DNA from: Albifimbria verrucaria
Taxonomy: Eukaryota > Ascomycota > Sordariomycetes > Hypocreales > Stachybotryaceae
Direction: 5' to 3'
Assembly: GCA_020081605.1 (NCBI GenBank)
Contig: JAHREC010000016.1
Coordinates: 806,001 to 870,000 of the forward strand
Length of the DNA stretch: 64,000 nt
Below, one piece after another: positions 11,296 through 23,368 of this stretch (the first letter of the stretch is position 1; the number at the start of each line of letters is the position of its first letter). The notes under the pieces are model-generated. The model had not been told where the DNA came from. It did not search any database and saw only the letters and a list, made by a program, of their open reading frames with translations. A program made the translations under genes and the position numbers.

Positions 11296-11806
11296 CCATA
11301 CTCTCTTCAGCTTCCTAGCTGAACGTTCCACTCTGCTTGTACGATTTATAATGCTCCCCACCCTATCGTATTAGCGCCCCTGCTCAGACTTGACATATAG
11401 CGGTAGAGAATTAGCAGCTAGAGGGTGGCTTCTCACGGTCTATCTTGACGCGTCCAGGCCAAGGCGCCATGCTGGTTCGAGGCCATTGTGAAGCTTTGTC
11501 GACCAATAACGCAAACAAATGGGTAGCTGAAAGTTAAGGGACTACAGATTTCAATGCTCTGCCTCCCTCCTATCTTCGCTCGAGAGCGCCCCTAATAACA
11601 CCTTTGAGTTTCGGTCATCGATGTTGCTAAAGAAGAAGATTCTAGGAGAGGAGGAACTAAATTAAATACGAAGTCTCAGGGTCAAATGGAAGCACTGACC
11701 AATGAAAACAATACACGATGGGAAAGAAGGTGGTGGCGTTGGATGAACACGAAAACCAATGCCCACCCTGCAATTGGTTGGTCAATCCTGCATGGCTTCT
11801 TCTTCC

Positions 11807-11876
11807 AAGTGCCCTGCTGCAAGTGCCCTGCTGCAAGTGCCCTCCTGCAGGTGCCCTTCTGCAGATGCCCTTTGCT
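11807..11876 (+). repeat. 14-bp tandem repeat, about five copies
   Basis: Unit AAGTGCCCTGCTGC with progressive divergence (AGGTGCCCTTCTGC, AGATGCCCTTTGCT). No gene is associated with it. Confidence 0.75.
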
Positions 11877-11899
11877 GGTAGGTGCAGGTATAGCGAGGG

Positions 11900-14470
11900 T
11901 CGAGAAGTCTGTTCAAAGACCTTATTGTTTGCCTGCTTTGGCGCTGTCATTTTGTCTTCTGGACTGGAAGACTCCGCTGCGATGTACTCGTCGTACACGC
12001 GCATCGAAATAGGGTTGAATTGTAACTCAGAATGCCTTCATACCGGCTGCTTGTGACATAGGGTTGGCAGAGGTTGTGTGGCTGCATCAGTGGGACAAAA
12101 TGGGAGCTGTTACGGGCCATTGGGACAGCAGCTAATTGCCTGGAACACGCAATGGGTCAGTGGCTGCAGCTATGAGGTGCGGGAAACCGAATAAATCTGT
12201 GTATGAAAGCGGCTTGGAAGCCAAAGAGTTGAAGGGTCAAGATTCTATATGTTCACTTCGGAAATCGTAGCTGCCTGCCTTGGTAATAGCAACCAGCGTG
12301 GTGGTAGTGCTAGGAGGTGGGGAGGCTGCCGGTGAGCCGGGTGCAGCTGAATTGACTGTGATCCTTGTTCTTCAAACAGGCTCTCATATTACCGCTAGAG
12401 TGTTGAAACGCGAGATTGATGGCCTGCTGTATCGTGTGTCTACGTCCTCTCCCGTTCAATCGTGGCTTGATGGATCTCCAGGAGTGTGCAGCTTAGTGTC
12501 TGTCCTAGGGGCCAGGCTCCAGCTGGGCTACCTAGTCAAAGCGAAGGGTACCCCGCTAAAAGTTCAGGTTTGAAAGTGGAAGAGGGCTTCAGTGACATGG
12601 GTTTCAATCGCGCACTCTATAGGCTAAAATCGACGTCTCGTTCATCCTGAGAGGTGAGCGATTCGTACAATTGAGTTGATTAAGCAAAATGATTCTGAGT
12701 CTGGCTAATGCTATTTTCAAGAAAACAAGATAAGCTTGTTACTAAGAATATAAAATACTCGGGACCAAGACCGATCACAGGCTTGGGGACCATAGATGCG
12801 ATATGTAGAGCATAGATCATCAGGTTCCTTACTACACGAGCCCACACAATGTATTTGCCTATGAGAAATACACCCAGAAGAATAAGTAATACAGAAGTAG
12901 TCTTTGTTGGGGCTAGTGATGAGGCTGAAAAGTTCAATGTTAATGGTTTACTCGACTCTCTTGAAGTCTTTGTCCCGTACGGGACCCATTATTACAGTAT
13001 GCGCCTTGAAGCAAATACCACCATGTTATAGGAGAGAGGTCTGAGTTATGTCTGCACTAATTGGAATTGATACAGTCGCCTGCTGTGTCTACGAATAAGC
13101 CAAAGTACGGAAGACTGCACGAACGAGGAATTATGGTGGTGCCAGCAGGTCTTAGCATTGTTAACAGCCACCTTGTCTCGCTATTGAATGGTGTTGAGTT
13201 GATCTTGGAATTTTATGCCTTCTTGTGGTAGTTTCAAATTCTACTAATAATTTTGCAACATCATGTCTTGAGGCACGAGCTGCACGCTACATTCCAAGCC
13301 TTCTCGGACCCGTCTGGGCTCCACGAGGAGTTGTGCGAGTTAGACTTGGTAAATTCACAACCTTCATGCCTAAATAAAGTTCACAATCTAGAGTTTCGAA
13401 GTACAGATTGCCTGCCAAGTCAACATGATATCTTATTAGAAAGAGGGCCCTAGAGGTCAATAAATTGAGGCTTTTCCATACCAACAAGTGTTCCGGTTTA
13501 GGTTGCAAAATTTGAACCTACAAGCGCACATTGGTATTGAGGGCTTCTGACAACTCACATGCAGAAGCAAACTCCACTCAGCTGGGTTCAGCTACCGTCG
13601 GGGTCAGCATCATCGTAGAGCCGATCAGCTGGGTTGGACATCTCACTAAATGACAATGACTGCTGAACCCGGGCAGCTTTATGCATGTGTAATCGGCGAA
13701 CGACCCACAATGAGACTATGACCGCATCGGCGGACCGATTCAAAGAGAATGCATGCATATTACAGGTCAAGACAGTGGTTCGATTGCGCCCAATCGCTGG
13801 GTTAAACTGGTCGGCAGCCGCTTTGCTCATATGGAGGGGCTCGTTATGCACCATAAGCATATCAATGCCATCATCATACGTACAGTTACAACATTGACTT
13901 AGGGCTAGATTGATGAGCAGTATGAGCCAATACTGGCAAGTGAAAGAGGAAATGGGAAATTTTAAGAAAGTATGAAAAAGCACAACTAGAGCTACTCTTA
14001 CAGATCCAAGCATATTTAAGAAGTATAGTAGCATGCCCAATCTGCTAAAGTGACGGTATAAGAGCATCAACTGAATACGGGCTGTTTTCTGCCATGCTTT
14101 GAAGATATAATACTCTTCATTTAATTACTTGGTTTATTTACTGTGACCATTAATCGGCCCTATGGTGGTGTGGTAGGTTAACTGGGTATGGACTATGGAA
14201 AAATCAGTGGGTGAGCTACTCAGCCCCTACGAGCTGATGTTGGATAATATCACAGAAACCTGCAAACCTGCACAGCGCCTCGGGGTAAGCGAGTATAAGC
14301 TCGGCTTAGCTACTCAAATGAGAGAAATGGATTGGAATTATGAATTGCTTCAAGATATAAATCCTCACGATGCTTCCACTGAAAACACCTCAAGCAACAC
14401 GCCATTCTTCACATCACATCACAAAGCAATCAAGCTCCTTCAGCCACTGCTCTACTTTAAACTACCGCGA
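11900..14470. other. Gene-poor region
   Basis: Largely AT-rich with stops in all frames. Minus-strand frames such as 13588-14070 (160 codons) are hydrophobic but unrecognised and contain no convincing start context or domain. Possibly decayed sequence; nothing is supported. Confidence 0.4.
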
Positions 14471-14478
14471 TTGCGTAA

Positions 14479-14485
14479 TATATAA
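14479..14485 (+). promoter_or_regulatory. TATA box of the LPMO-like gene
   Basis: TATATAA lies about 30 bp before the ATG at 14514, implying a very short leader unless a further upstream start is used. Confidence 0.4.
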
Positions 14486-14513
14486 GTCTTAAACACCATA
14501 GACATACTACAAA

Positions 14514-15517
14514 ATGGCTATCACTCGAAGCTTTGTTAACGTCTTGGCGCTCCTTGCGACAGCCCAGTCAGTCTACGCTCATACCTGGGTCGAGTATCTC
14601 CGCCGAATTTCTTCCTCTGGGCTCTATGTCGGAGAGAGAGGATACCCAATGGGTCACATGAGGCGAGGCGATCCTGGATTCTCTGATAGCAAATTGCTCA
14701 TCAAAATCATGAACCCCCAGGACAATCCGCATGTGTGTGGAGACTTCAAAGGCTACGATAACCCAGCATATCCTCCTCTTACCGCAGCACCCGGAGAGTT
14801 TCTTTCTCTTCTATATGCTGAGAACGGACATGTCTCTTTCCCCGACGCTACACCACGAGGTTACCGCAGTGGCAATGTTATGATTTACGGCAGCACGGAG
14901 CCTATTGCTTCAATGGATATCGGCATCAACGATATCCTTTACCAATGGACTCCTGATGGTACCGGTGGCAACCAGGTGGGAAAGCTGCTGGCTAGCCATT
15001 TTTTCGATGACGGCCAGTGCTACGAGCCACGAGGTCCAACCATATCAGACATCCGAGAGGAGCGTGAGAGTCAATACGCCCATAAGTCAATGTATTGCCA
15101 GTCAGCCGTCCAGCTTCCATCGGACCTGGAGATTTCCAGCACCTACTCGCTCATCTTTGTCTGGGACTGGCCTCAGAACCCCAACGAAGCTAATGAGGTA
15201 CCGGAAATCTATACTAGCTGCATGACTATCAGTGTTGAGGAAAACCCGGAGGCGGCCACAAGCGCTGAGGAAATTATTTTCCCGAGGCCTACGATGCGAT
15301 CGAGGCTGCTATCCCATCTCAGGTATCGAATCTTATTGAAGTAGAGCGCCGCGGCACTGGTACGGCAGATCCCAACAGCCTTGCTGCGCCTACTGAGGTT
15401 CTTGGCTTTTCACCTCCACCTGCAGAAACCACACCGGCCAACGCCGCAACAAGTCTCTCCTATGAAATGGCATGGCTATCCGTCATGATTGTTGCTGGGT
15501 TTGCCTTCCTTTTCTAG
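14514..15517 (+). CDS. GPI-anchored secreted protein with N-terminal His, LPMO-like (DUF7492-type)
   Basis: Seen: signal peptide residues 1-22 followed directly by HTWVEYL, so cleavage would expose His as first mature residue, as in copper-dependent lytic polysaccharide monooxygenases. Later blocks (NPHVCGD, YAENGHVSFP, WTPDGTGGNQVGKLLA, FFDDGQCYEP, YCQSAVQLPSDLE, FVWDWPQNP) resemble the fungal secreted family I know as DUF7492; the second His of a copper brace may be in ENGHVS. The frame breaks at CCC 15281-15283; one extra C continues through a Pro-rich stretch to a hydrophobic C-terminus (WLSVMIVAGFAFLF, stop 15515-15517) typical of a GPI-anchor signal, total 334 aa with no introns. Copper binding and oxidative activity are inference from the N-terminal His and overall layout. 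Confidence 0.75.
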
Positions 15518-16909
15518 ACATTTTGTGTCTTCAATTGATCTTACTCGCTGAGGTCAAAACATTTGAAGGGTTGTGAAAAGGTGGTTTTGAAAAGGTAGGA
15601 TGAAGTATTTCCTTTGTGTTGGACATTAGAATTCAGGATTTAGACCTAGACTAGATTTGATATCGTTTATTATTAATTAGTTAATGAAAATGGCGAACCA
15701 CTTTTGTTGCCTCAGGATTCCACGAACCTTTATGTATTGCTACGTCTCTATACGCACCAAGGCTTATGGACGATAACCAAGCTTGTGATATCTTGCCGAG
15801 TACTGTCGTGACAAGTTTCATGGTGTGGCCCTTAGATAAGAATTACGCAGAGGCTATGCGTAAAGGTGTGAGACATTGTAAACAGTGTAAGTGGTACGAG
15901 TTTGAAGTGACACCGACTCGGGCTTTGCAGGTCGCTGTTTCGGAATCCGTTTCTCCTTCCCTGCGGAAAGACCGAAGTCATGTTGCAGTTCTCACTAAGA
16001 GAACCTCTGGTTACATTTGCCGCCCATCCCTGCACAAGCACTAATCTTCAAGGTACTGACCTGTGATAATCTCAAGGAGCATGGTTCGTCGGAAGGCGCT
16101 GGCAATTTCTTGATGATGGGTGTACGTTCAACGTTACTTGTACATTCCTTTCTTGACTTATCTGACGACGGATTATTGGGCTTTCGCCGAATAATGGATA
16201 GCCCTTCGGTGGCTTAAAGTAGAACTTGCTAGATATCTAGCGTGGCGAACCATTGGAAAGTATTGCTCTCGAACGTCCTTTCGGCTTCTTGGACAAATTC
16301 TAGAGAACCCCCGTGCGGGATGTTTACTGGTAGATATACGTGGTGAACGAACTGGTCAAGGTGCATAGAGTAGGAGATTCGATGGGTAAGCTATCCATAG
16401 TCAGTAAAATATTACGGAGAGATTGCATGCTGCAGGGAATCGAAACTGACATTGATGATACAGTGCACACGGGTCGCACCACGATACATGATGTAACAAA
16501 GAAGTGTTGAACAAAGCCGTTGTATTTTTCAGGTTTTTTCTGCGAGCTACCGGTGCTGCACGTGCACAATTAACGCAGCCAAGTATTTTCTTCGTACCAC
16601 TGCCATGCCAGCCTCTCAACGATGCGGGTAAGCTGACTGTAGACACATATCTTGAAGGCATTTATTCCAGTCGTGGTGAAGTTGCATGACATCGGTATTA
16701 GCGAACACCTAGAGGAATAAATACGTAATTGTACAATTGTTCATCATAATCTCTACAAGAAAACAGAAAACCATTACAGGTTCGTTACTGTGTGGCATTA
16801 GAGCTGTATGCGTTTTGTAGTAGGAAATCAACCGATAGAAACACGAGTATCCGAGAAACCATCACGGCTACCCAGAGCATCTAATGACAGTCGAAAACAA
16901 ACATGTCCT
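15518..16909. other. Intergenic region, no gene recognised
   Basis: Three-prime flank of the LPMO-like gene and of the reductase gene ending at 16910. Short frames only; AT-rich patches at 15640-15690 and 16690-16760. Confidence 0.45.
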
Positions 16910-17733
16910 TCACTTTGTAGAAGCCGCCTGTAAAATCTCCGCGCCAAACGCCTTCAGCTCTTCATTCGACCAGGTCTCCTTTGTGAACCCATGGACTGCC
17001 TGTTGTAGAGTGCTCGCTGCGAGTTCTTGTACGGACACATTTGGGGCAACATTTAGCGACCTCAGTGCTGTGCCCCAAATGCTTCGGAACACGCTGGCAT
17101 GGCTTGTAATGAGACCGGGTCGTACAATGCATGCTTCAACTTCTCCGGGGTGCTTCTGAGCAAATTCGAGAACCTGGGACTCTGTTTCACCCTATGATAC
17201 TGTCAGCTCATGTATGAGAGACCTATTCAAATGGCCATACTTACTCGCATCTTCACGTACGGAGCAAAAGCTGCTGGCTTTGGTGGCTCGGACCATTCAC
17301 GCTTGACGCCGTCGCCGCTCGTGTACACGAATCGAAACGGTCGCGCAGGGCCAGATTCGTGCATGGCAGTGAGACCTGCGATAGTGTTTGTTTGGCATAT
17401 ACGCTTAACATCCTCAAACTTGTAGCTCAGCGATTTTGTTGGCGTGATGGCGACAGTCCTAGCATAGGCCGTGAGCGAGGAGACTACAAAGCGGGTATGG
17501 CTGCCTTACCAGATGCATGCGTTCGCACCAGCGAACTCCTTGCGCACTTCCTCAGGGTAGTCTCCATAGTCTTTGATGATGACCTGCTTCAACTTGGCCG
17601 ACTCAGGCCCCTCTGGGATTGTGACGGGTCGACGCGACAACACCACGAGACTGGTGATTTCGCTTATCTTCAAGCCTTGCCGGATGAGCTCCGTCGCGAC
17701 AAAGCCAGTTGCTCCAGAAATAATGAGCTTCAT
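16910..17733 (-). CDS. NAD(P)-binding Rossmann-fold protein (atypical SDR/NmrA-like)
   Basis: Seen: start MKLIISGATGFVATELIRQGL, containing the GATGFVA dinucleotide-binding loop of atypical short-chain dehydrogenases, then VVLSRRPV, a VYTSGDGVK segment and APYVKMRGETESQVLEFA, where a YxxxK-type pair (Y-V-K-M) may be present, then a CIVRPGLI motif. Introns: 17459-17509 and 17192-17244. The gene reads without a frame error to 239 aa, shorter than typical 300-aa relatives but complete at both ends. No signal or membrane segment, so cytosolic. The substrate is unknown; related fungal proteins are annotated as epimerase or NmrA-like proteins. Confidence 0.8.
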
Positions 17734-18357
17734 AGCGAGTACAGTTCGTAGTGTGTGGACACAAGCCTTGGCTGTTGTTGCGAATAGTAAGGAGAGTGGG
17801 AAATGAGGGCTGCCAGGATAGTAATCTCGTAAGGAAGGAAAGTGGCCTTAACACCGCCTTAGACAGACGAATCCTCCGTGCTCACCAGAAAGCTCCGCGC
17901 GGCGACAACCTGAATGGAGAATAGTTCTGAACTTTCTGGCTGTGTGAGAGCAAGCCTTCGGAGTTTTAAATCTGTGCGCGTGGTGTTGGTAGCCCACGCT
18001 GACAGGCATCACATGCGCTTACGGCCGATATGTCCGCAACATCTCACATCCCTGGTATATTTTGGTTTCACTAGATACAGCAATAAATAATCACGTGAAA
18101 TCTGCAAAGAGGAGCATGTTTTAAGAATATCATTCGCTTCAGTATTGGGTTCTATCATAATTTCTAATATAGATGCAGTCGCGCCGATCAATGCTTTCAT
18201 TAACACAGGCCATGTGCCTGAAGTGCCCTCCCTCAACGAGCGAGCATGTCTCTCTGGAGAAACGGAATAGTAGAATGGGCCGATTAACGTCTGCCTGTGA
18301 AGGCATGCGCCTGTGGCTGTACGGCTTTCAATGAATGGCGCAGTTAGAGTGGTGTAA
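17734..18357. other. Intergenic region upstream of the reductase gene
   Basis: About 620 bp that must include the reductase promoter (minus strand) and the 3' flank of the membrane-protein gene. No other gene seen. Confidence 0.45.
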
Positions 18358-19925
18358 TCAGAGGCTGGCCTTTGCGAAAGACAGGGCGCCATGCCTTGTT
18401 CTTTTCGAGTGCCAGCGAATGCAATACAGGTGTGCAAGAGATGAGAAACGTTTCACGCAAAAGAATTTGTTCTCAGTGCCCTCGATCAACTTATCGGCGA
18501 GGATTGTTTGGCTCGGGCATGTTTGAGTAATAACTTGACGGCGCCCATCGCGACTCATTTGGGGCTCGTATCTGGTTTGAGGCAGTGGTGCCAATGCAGG
18601 CGGCTGCGCGTTCTGATACTGCAGCTCTGAGTCTCTTGCAGGATTGGCCGATCCACCATAGTAGGCGTCGTAAGGATCAAAACTTTCTCTGGCTCCTGGC
18701 TTATTGTTGGACTGGAGACCACCACCCTGAGCTGGGCTAAGAGCTTCTTGCTGGGGAGAGTCCGGTCGACCAGGGTATCCCATTGTGGGCAGCGGCTCTC
18801 CAGGATAACCCATGGTGGGCAATGCTTCTCCTGGATAGCCCATAGTAGGTACTGGCTCTCCGGGTAGCCCATGGTAGGCACCGGCTCTCCTGGGTAGCCC
18901 ATGGTTGGAGGCGCAGCCTCGTACTTGAAGTCTACACCGGGCGGGCCCATGCCTCGATTGTCGGGAATCGGCAACGGCGCCTTTTCATCAGGGGCGGGTG
19001 TATCGGCAGGCCTAGCCATCGAGTTCTTCTTACGGCGATAGAAGAAGACAATGCCACTTATGAGGACGGCAATGAAGACTATAAGATGATTAGATCATGC
19101 AAGTAACAGTCTGTGGGGGCATGACGCTTACCAAATGATGCAACTCCAATACCGGCTTCGGTTGCTGATGTGAGACCTCCAGAGCGCTGTGCTACATTGT
19201 CGCTTTGTTGCTTCTCTGCTGGAATAGGGATGGCACTGGCGGTTGCTTGAGCTGGCAAGTTGGGAAACAGCTGGTTCGAAGGCAAGCTCGACGACGGTGC
19301 GCTCTGCGAAGGCAAAGCGGGTAGAAGCTGGGCTTGTGTGGAACTCGACGACGGTGCGCTCTGAGAAGGAAAGCAGGTAGAAGCTGGGCTTGTGTCGAAG
19401 TCGACGCAGTTTCGGCAAGCTTGGTCGTTGTGATGGTGACAAGCGTAGTTGTGATTGAGACTGGCTGAGCAGCATCTGGCACAGGGTTCGGTGATGGAGC
19501 TGCCAGAGGCGGAGCCAAGGGAGGTGCAGCGATAGGAAGCGTGACGTAGATAGGCCCCAATGTTGAGGTAACAGCCGGAGGCGCTGGGGAGGAGCAGGAG
19601 TTGGAGCCACTTGGGGTGGTGCTGTCTTGCTTGTTGGCTTGGGCTGAGGCGGAGCTGTGCTGGTCTTGTTCTCGTTATCGGAGTCTGAATCGGCAGACTC
19701 TGCAGACTCTGCACCCGAGTCCTCGGATGCAGATCTGTCCTCGAGTTCTTGGTTGATGGTGGGAGAGCCCAAAGGCGACGGCTCATGCGTTGACGACGCA
19801 ACCTCCTCCTCTCCAGCATAGCTCTAGGAAACAAGTCAGCCATGCCCTGAGCAGTCTCATCCACTCGCTACTCACCGCACGTTAACCTGAGGAACCTCAT
19901 CCTCGGAGTCGGAGACGACGACCAT
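18358..19925 (-). CDS. Single-pass membrane protein with Ser/Pro/Thr-rich region and MGYPGEP repeats
   Basis: Not a recognised family. Seen in order: acidic N-terminus (MVVVSDSEDEVPQVNV), Ser/Asp-rich and Pro-rich region, SITTTLVTITTT, a duplicated 19-residue block containing STQAQLLPA and PSQSAPSSS, a hydrophobic segment (FIAVLISGIVFFY) followed by RRKKNS, then a cytosolic-type tail with five PTMGYPGEP-like decapeptides and a Pro/Gln-rich end. Introns: 19824-19875 and 19079-19131. Frame changes, each fixed by one base, occur near the first donor (about 19876), at GGGG 19586-19589, at AAA about 19371 and near 18861 inside the repeats. No signal peptide was seen, so a type III topology or a missed first exon is possible. 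The layout (rigid STP-rich region, one TM, basic stop-transfer) resembles fungal wall-stress sensors, but no WSC or Mid2 domain is visible. The exact C-terminus is uncertain. Confidence 0.6.
18756..18912 (-). repeat. 30-bp repeats encoding PTMGYPGEP(V/L)
   Basis: Five tandem 30-bp units on the minus strand, nearly identical at the ATGGGCTACCC core. One unit lacks a G, which shifts the frame. Confidence 0.8.
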
Positions 19926-21135
19926 GTTGAAATCGAGATCCAGCTCGGGTGCCCGCACTCTTCAAGTGTTGTCAGTCAAGGTCGACGCGATGGCCTTGGT
20001 TTATTAGTCGTTGTTTGCTTGTAAGTCAAAGGTCTTTGTAGTCAACGGTCAGAAGGATCCTCTGAACAAAAGTTGGGGACAATGGAGAAGGTGGAGGCTT
20101 TGCTGGCGGAGGCATGGTTAAGAAAGATTCTGGCTTCCTCTTGTCTGATGAAACAACACAAGCCTCTGCGAACTGGCACCCCAAGACCAAGGACTGAAGA
20201 CATTTTGCGTTGGAGGCTTTTCCAATTGAAGCAAGGCGTCTTAGCGCATCGCCAAGGGAGAGTGTGTGTGAAACACGGACTAAGGGAGATCGCTGTTGTT
20301 AGCTTGGTTTTCCTACCACAGACTCTGTTTCAAACCGCCGGGTCCGACACTTTAAACGATTGAGAGCCTCGACGCTGCCAATTTTAGATCTTTTCTTGCG
20401 AGCCAGCCTCCGGGATGCTGCCCGCCCGTACGCAGCGTGTAGCGGTTTCTCCCGACGTCTAGACCCTTTGGCCATGGATAGGCGCCTGCGTACGTGTGAG
20501 TCGCGATTGATGAGGCCTCGGTCTAGAGGCAGCCCCACAGCTTGTGAAAATGTATAAGAACGCAGAGGCCACTGCTGCTATCTCTGCGACCGGTTGGTTT
20601 GGGGAGGTGATTCTGGTTGACGCACGCAAATTAGCCATGACTCGATGCTCGGCAGAAGCTGTTGCCGTTGGCCTGGGCTGGGTTGCCTTACCCAAGCTGG
20701 ACTGTCTTACACATGTGCTGTTCTCACCTAGACAAGCTGTGGTAGGTAAGCATGTGTTGCTCGGCTCCAATTCATCGCAAAGTAGAAGTTGTACTTTACA
20801 CTTACACTTACACGCGCGATGTAAGTCTTGGTGTTTTGGGCAGCCCAGGCAACTATCTGCACGACGCGACATTGCCAGTCCATGCAGCTGGCAAGAGCTG
20901 TCAACTGCAAGCCCTTTGCCCTCCCTCTGCCCACTATGTAGGATGAATAGAAAGAAAAAATCCCCATCTGTTTTCAAACTCCAACACTATCCGTCAACAC
21001 CATCCGAGCCTATGTGTTGACAGACCCTATCGTGAACCACGTTTCAACACCACACTTTTCTGGGCACGCCTTGACCTGACTTCACAGCCGAGATTTTTAT
21101 CAGAACACTTGTGACGACTTCAATCTAGTTTGAAG
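19926..21135. other. Divergent promoter region between the membrane-protein gene and the next gene
   Basis: About 1.2 kb between divergent starts. Several short open frames exist on both strands (for example 20073-20363) but none looks like a protein family. A C/A-rich leader precedes the start at 21136. Confidence 0.45.
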
Positions 21136-22374
21136 ATGCCTCGAGCTGGAAAGAAGTCGCAGAAGCGGTCTGGGGCTAGAGCTCAGAATGTGGATGGTCT
21201 CCTGAGGGTCACGGCCGGCGCCGAGAACTTGCGTACGTCCAATGTGGGAACCGGACATGGTATGTAACGGAACTCCTGCTAGCCTTTAGAGAAGGATTCT
21301 CAAGAAGATCGTGTGTCTGACAAACGGTTAAGCAACCGCTCCTACCCCAGGACAAGCATTCATAATTCAAGCTGTCAATCCGGCTCCAGGAGCTGCTGGT
21401 AGAGCTCAAACCCCTGGCTCAAACCCAGGAGCCACGACGAGTGGACCAGATGCAAACCTCGCTTCGTCTTCTGGAAGCAACCCACCACCTGGTGCGGTTG
21501 TCGCCACATCTGCTGTCCAACAGAGGCCTGCTCCGAATGTCATTCGCCAGCTTCCACCTCTTACCGCTGTCTTGGCAACAGCTGCTCAAGCCGCCCCCAA
21601 CGCGGTTCCCCAGCCTCCTCCTGGTGTCAGTCTCCCCGCGGGCTTCACCACTATGGCTAGCCATGCCATGCAGCCACCTCCAAGGCCAGCTCCGCAGACT
21701 CCAGTGGGACCCGGCCCGGCTATACCAAGCCCTGCCATGAACCAGGGCGTCCCCGAGGCTGTTCAACGCCTCAGAGAGAGTGCTCTTCCCCTTGAACGAG
21801 CCAACGCAGCGACCCAAACGAACGAAGAGGCGCAGGAGACTCCCAAGTCTCCTGAGGTCACCCAAGAGTGGGAGCCTGTCTCCGGCGTGGCTGCTTTCAT
21901 CTACACCATCGGAAACTTACGTTTTTGGAAGGGCATGGGTAAGTCTGTCTTTTAGAAGCACTTGTTCTTTCATCCTTTGTTGTGATCGAAGTACCCACCC
22001 ACACAGTAGGAGCAACAATAACTGACTTTTGCAGTGATCAACATTCGACAGAGGGCTGCGGGCCTACGCTCGCAGATGAAGGTTGGTAGACTGGTCTACC
22101 GAGGCGTGATGCTCGAGAGCAAGAAGGGCCGGCCATCCCAGGAGATGCCAAAACTCATGTTGTATCTCGAAGTTCGCGGAGCTGTCCGGGTTTTGGCCGT
22201 CGTTCTCTTCTTGATGTACCTTGAACTTCCCTGGTTCGTGTACCGGATTCTTCGCGATCTGGCGATTTGTGAGTCTCTTCCCTGTCCAGTCAACCATGCT
22301 CCTTAATTGCTGTTACGATTGCTAATACCACTCTAGTCGTACTGATCGCTTTCCTGTATGTCCAATCATTCTAA
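21136..22374 (+). CDS. Unrecognised protein, Pro/Ala-rich with C-terminal hydrophobic hairpin
   Basis: No family recognised. Seen: basic N-terminus (MPRAGKKSQKRSG, possible nuclear or nucleolar signal), a long Pro/Ala/Gln-rich low-complexity middle (about residues 60-200), an Ala/Glu-rich stretch, then an ordered-looking C-terminus starting WEPVSGVAAFIYTIGN, continuing MVINIRQRAAGLRSQM and ending with two hydrophobic segments (VRVLAVVLFLMYLEL and a last exon of about a dozen residues, VLIAFLYVQSF). Three introns, 21260-21350, 21939-22034 and 22269-22336, all with standard borders; the sum of exons is exactly divisible by three (327 aa) and no frame error is needed, so the model is solid. A membrane-anchored C-terminus is inferred from hydrophobicity. 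Confidence 0.75.
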
Positions 22375-23368
22375 CGCTATGACGTCTCTTCACGAAACAA
22401 TTCTGGGGCCATTACCCAAGCTCCTGGGTGATGATTTACGAAGGGTTATTGTTTGAGCAAGCACGTCGATGCAGTTGGCAGGCAAGGACAAGCATCAAAG
22501 GATGCATGGGTGAGGGGCCTTCTGCCCCAGACTGACTGGAAGAAAGAACCTCATAGAGAGGTTGGCCCGGTCTATGGTGAGGACGGATGCAAGGAAAAAT
22601 GCAGAAATGCATGGAAGAGGGCCCGAAGCTGGCTCTAGTTGTCTCTTTGCTCATTTTCGATTTTTTTCGTCTTCAGATGAAGACATGTTTGAGTTGTTAA
22701 GATACCCACCAAGGTTAGGTCACGTACGGAATGGAATTGAAATTTTGCAAACAGATTTGAAGTGACTGCCTAATTTTTCTCGCCTTGCATCAGAATTTTA
22801 ATGGTTCACAGATTCGTGTGAATGCCAGTGCTTGCATACAGCCCTCCTTTGTGGGTGCAAACGGCAGGCTTTGGCGAGTTTGCGTCCAAGGCTACGCCTA
22901 TGCTGCTGCTCAGAAACAACTTAGACCAGCAATGTAAAATCCAGAGTGCATCAGGATACCCTACAGTCTAATTCAGCTGAAGTGATGGAATTCTGCGTGT
23001 AAGATGATTGGTATCAACACCTAATAACTAGATCTAGCAACAATGTACACACTGCATCAGATGCATAAGTAGAGATAGAAGGGACTCAAACGCGTTGCAG
23101 AAATGATTCACTGCGTTCTCCCGTTTGCTTTGCCGTCGGCTGATGTGGTGTCATGAATTTGGGCATGTGGACAAAACCAGATTGTGCCTGGCAACCGGCC
23201 CCAAACCTCCACGACCTCCCTTTTCTCTTACACACCGCGGTGGTTCTCGCGGAGACACTCCTACGCGTTCCCTCACACACCACACAACTTAAGTTATTCT
23301 TCTCCCTACATATATCGTCTACATCTCTCTGCTGTATACTTCCTGCAACCCCTGCGATCACGCTCGCT
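22375..23368. other. Intergenic region
   Basis: Promoter side of the first Cys-rich gene; a pyrimidine/A-rich leader with ACATATATCGTC lies at about 23308-23330. No gene seen. Confidence 0.45.

Noticed and set aside
13588..14070. 160-codon hydrophobic minus-strand frame
   Set aside because: AT-driven hydrophobicity, no conserved pattern and no plausible flanking exons.
11900..14470. Repeat-induced point mutation (RIP) or dead transposon
   Set aside because: The region is AT-rich, but no transposase, integrase or reverse transcriptase remnant or terminal repeats were recognised; a dinucleotide-based RIP index would be needed to say more.
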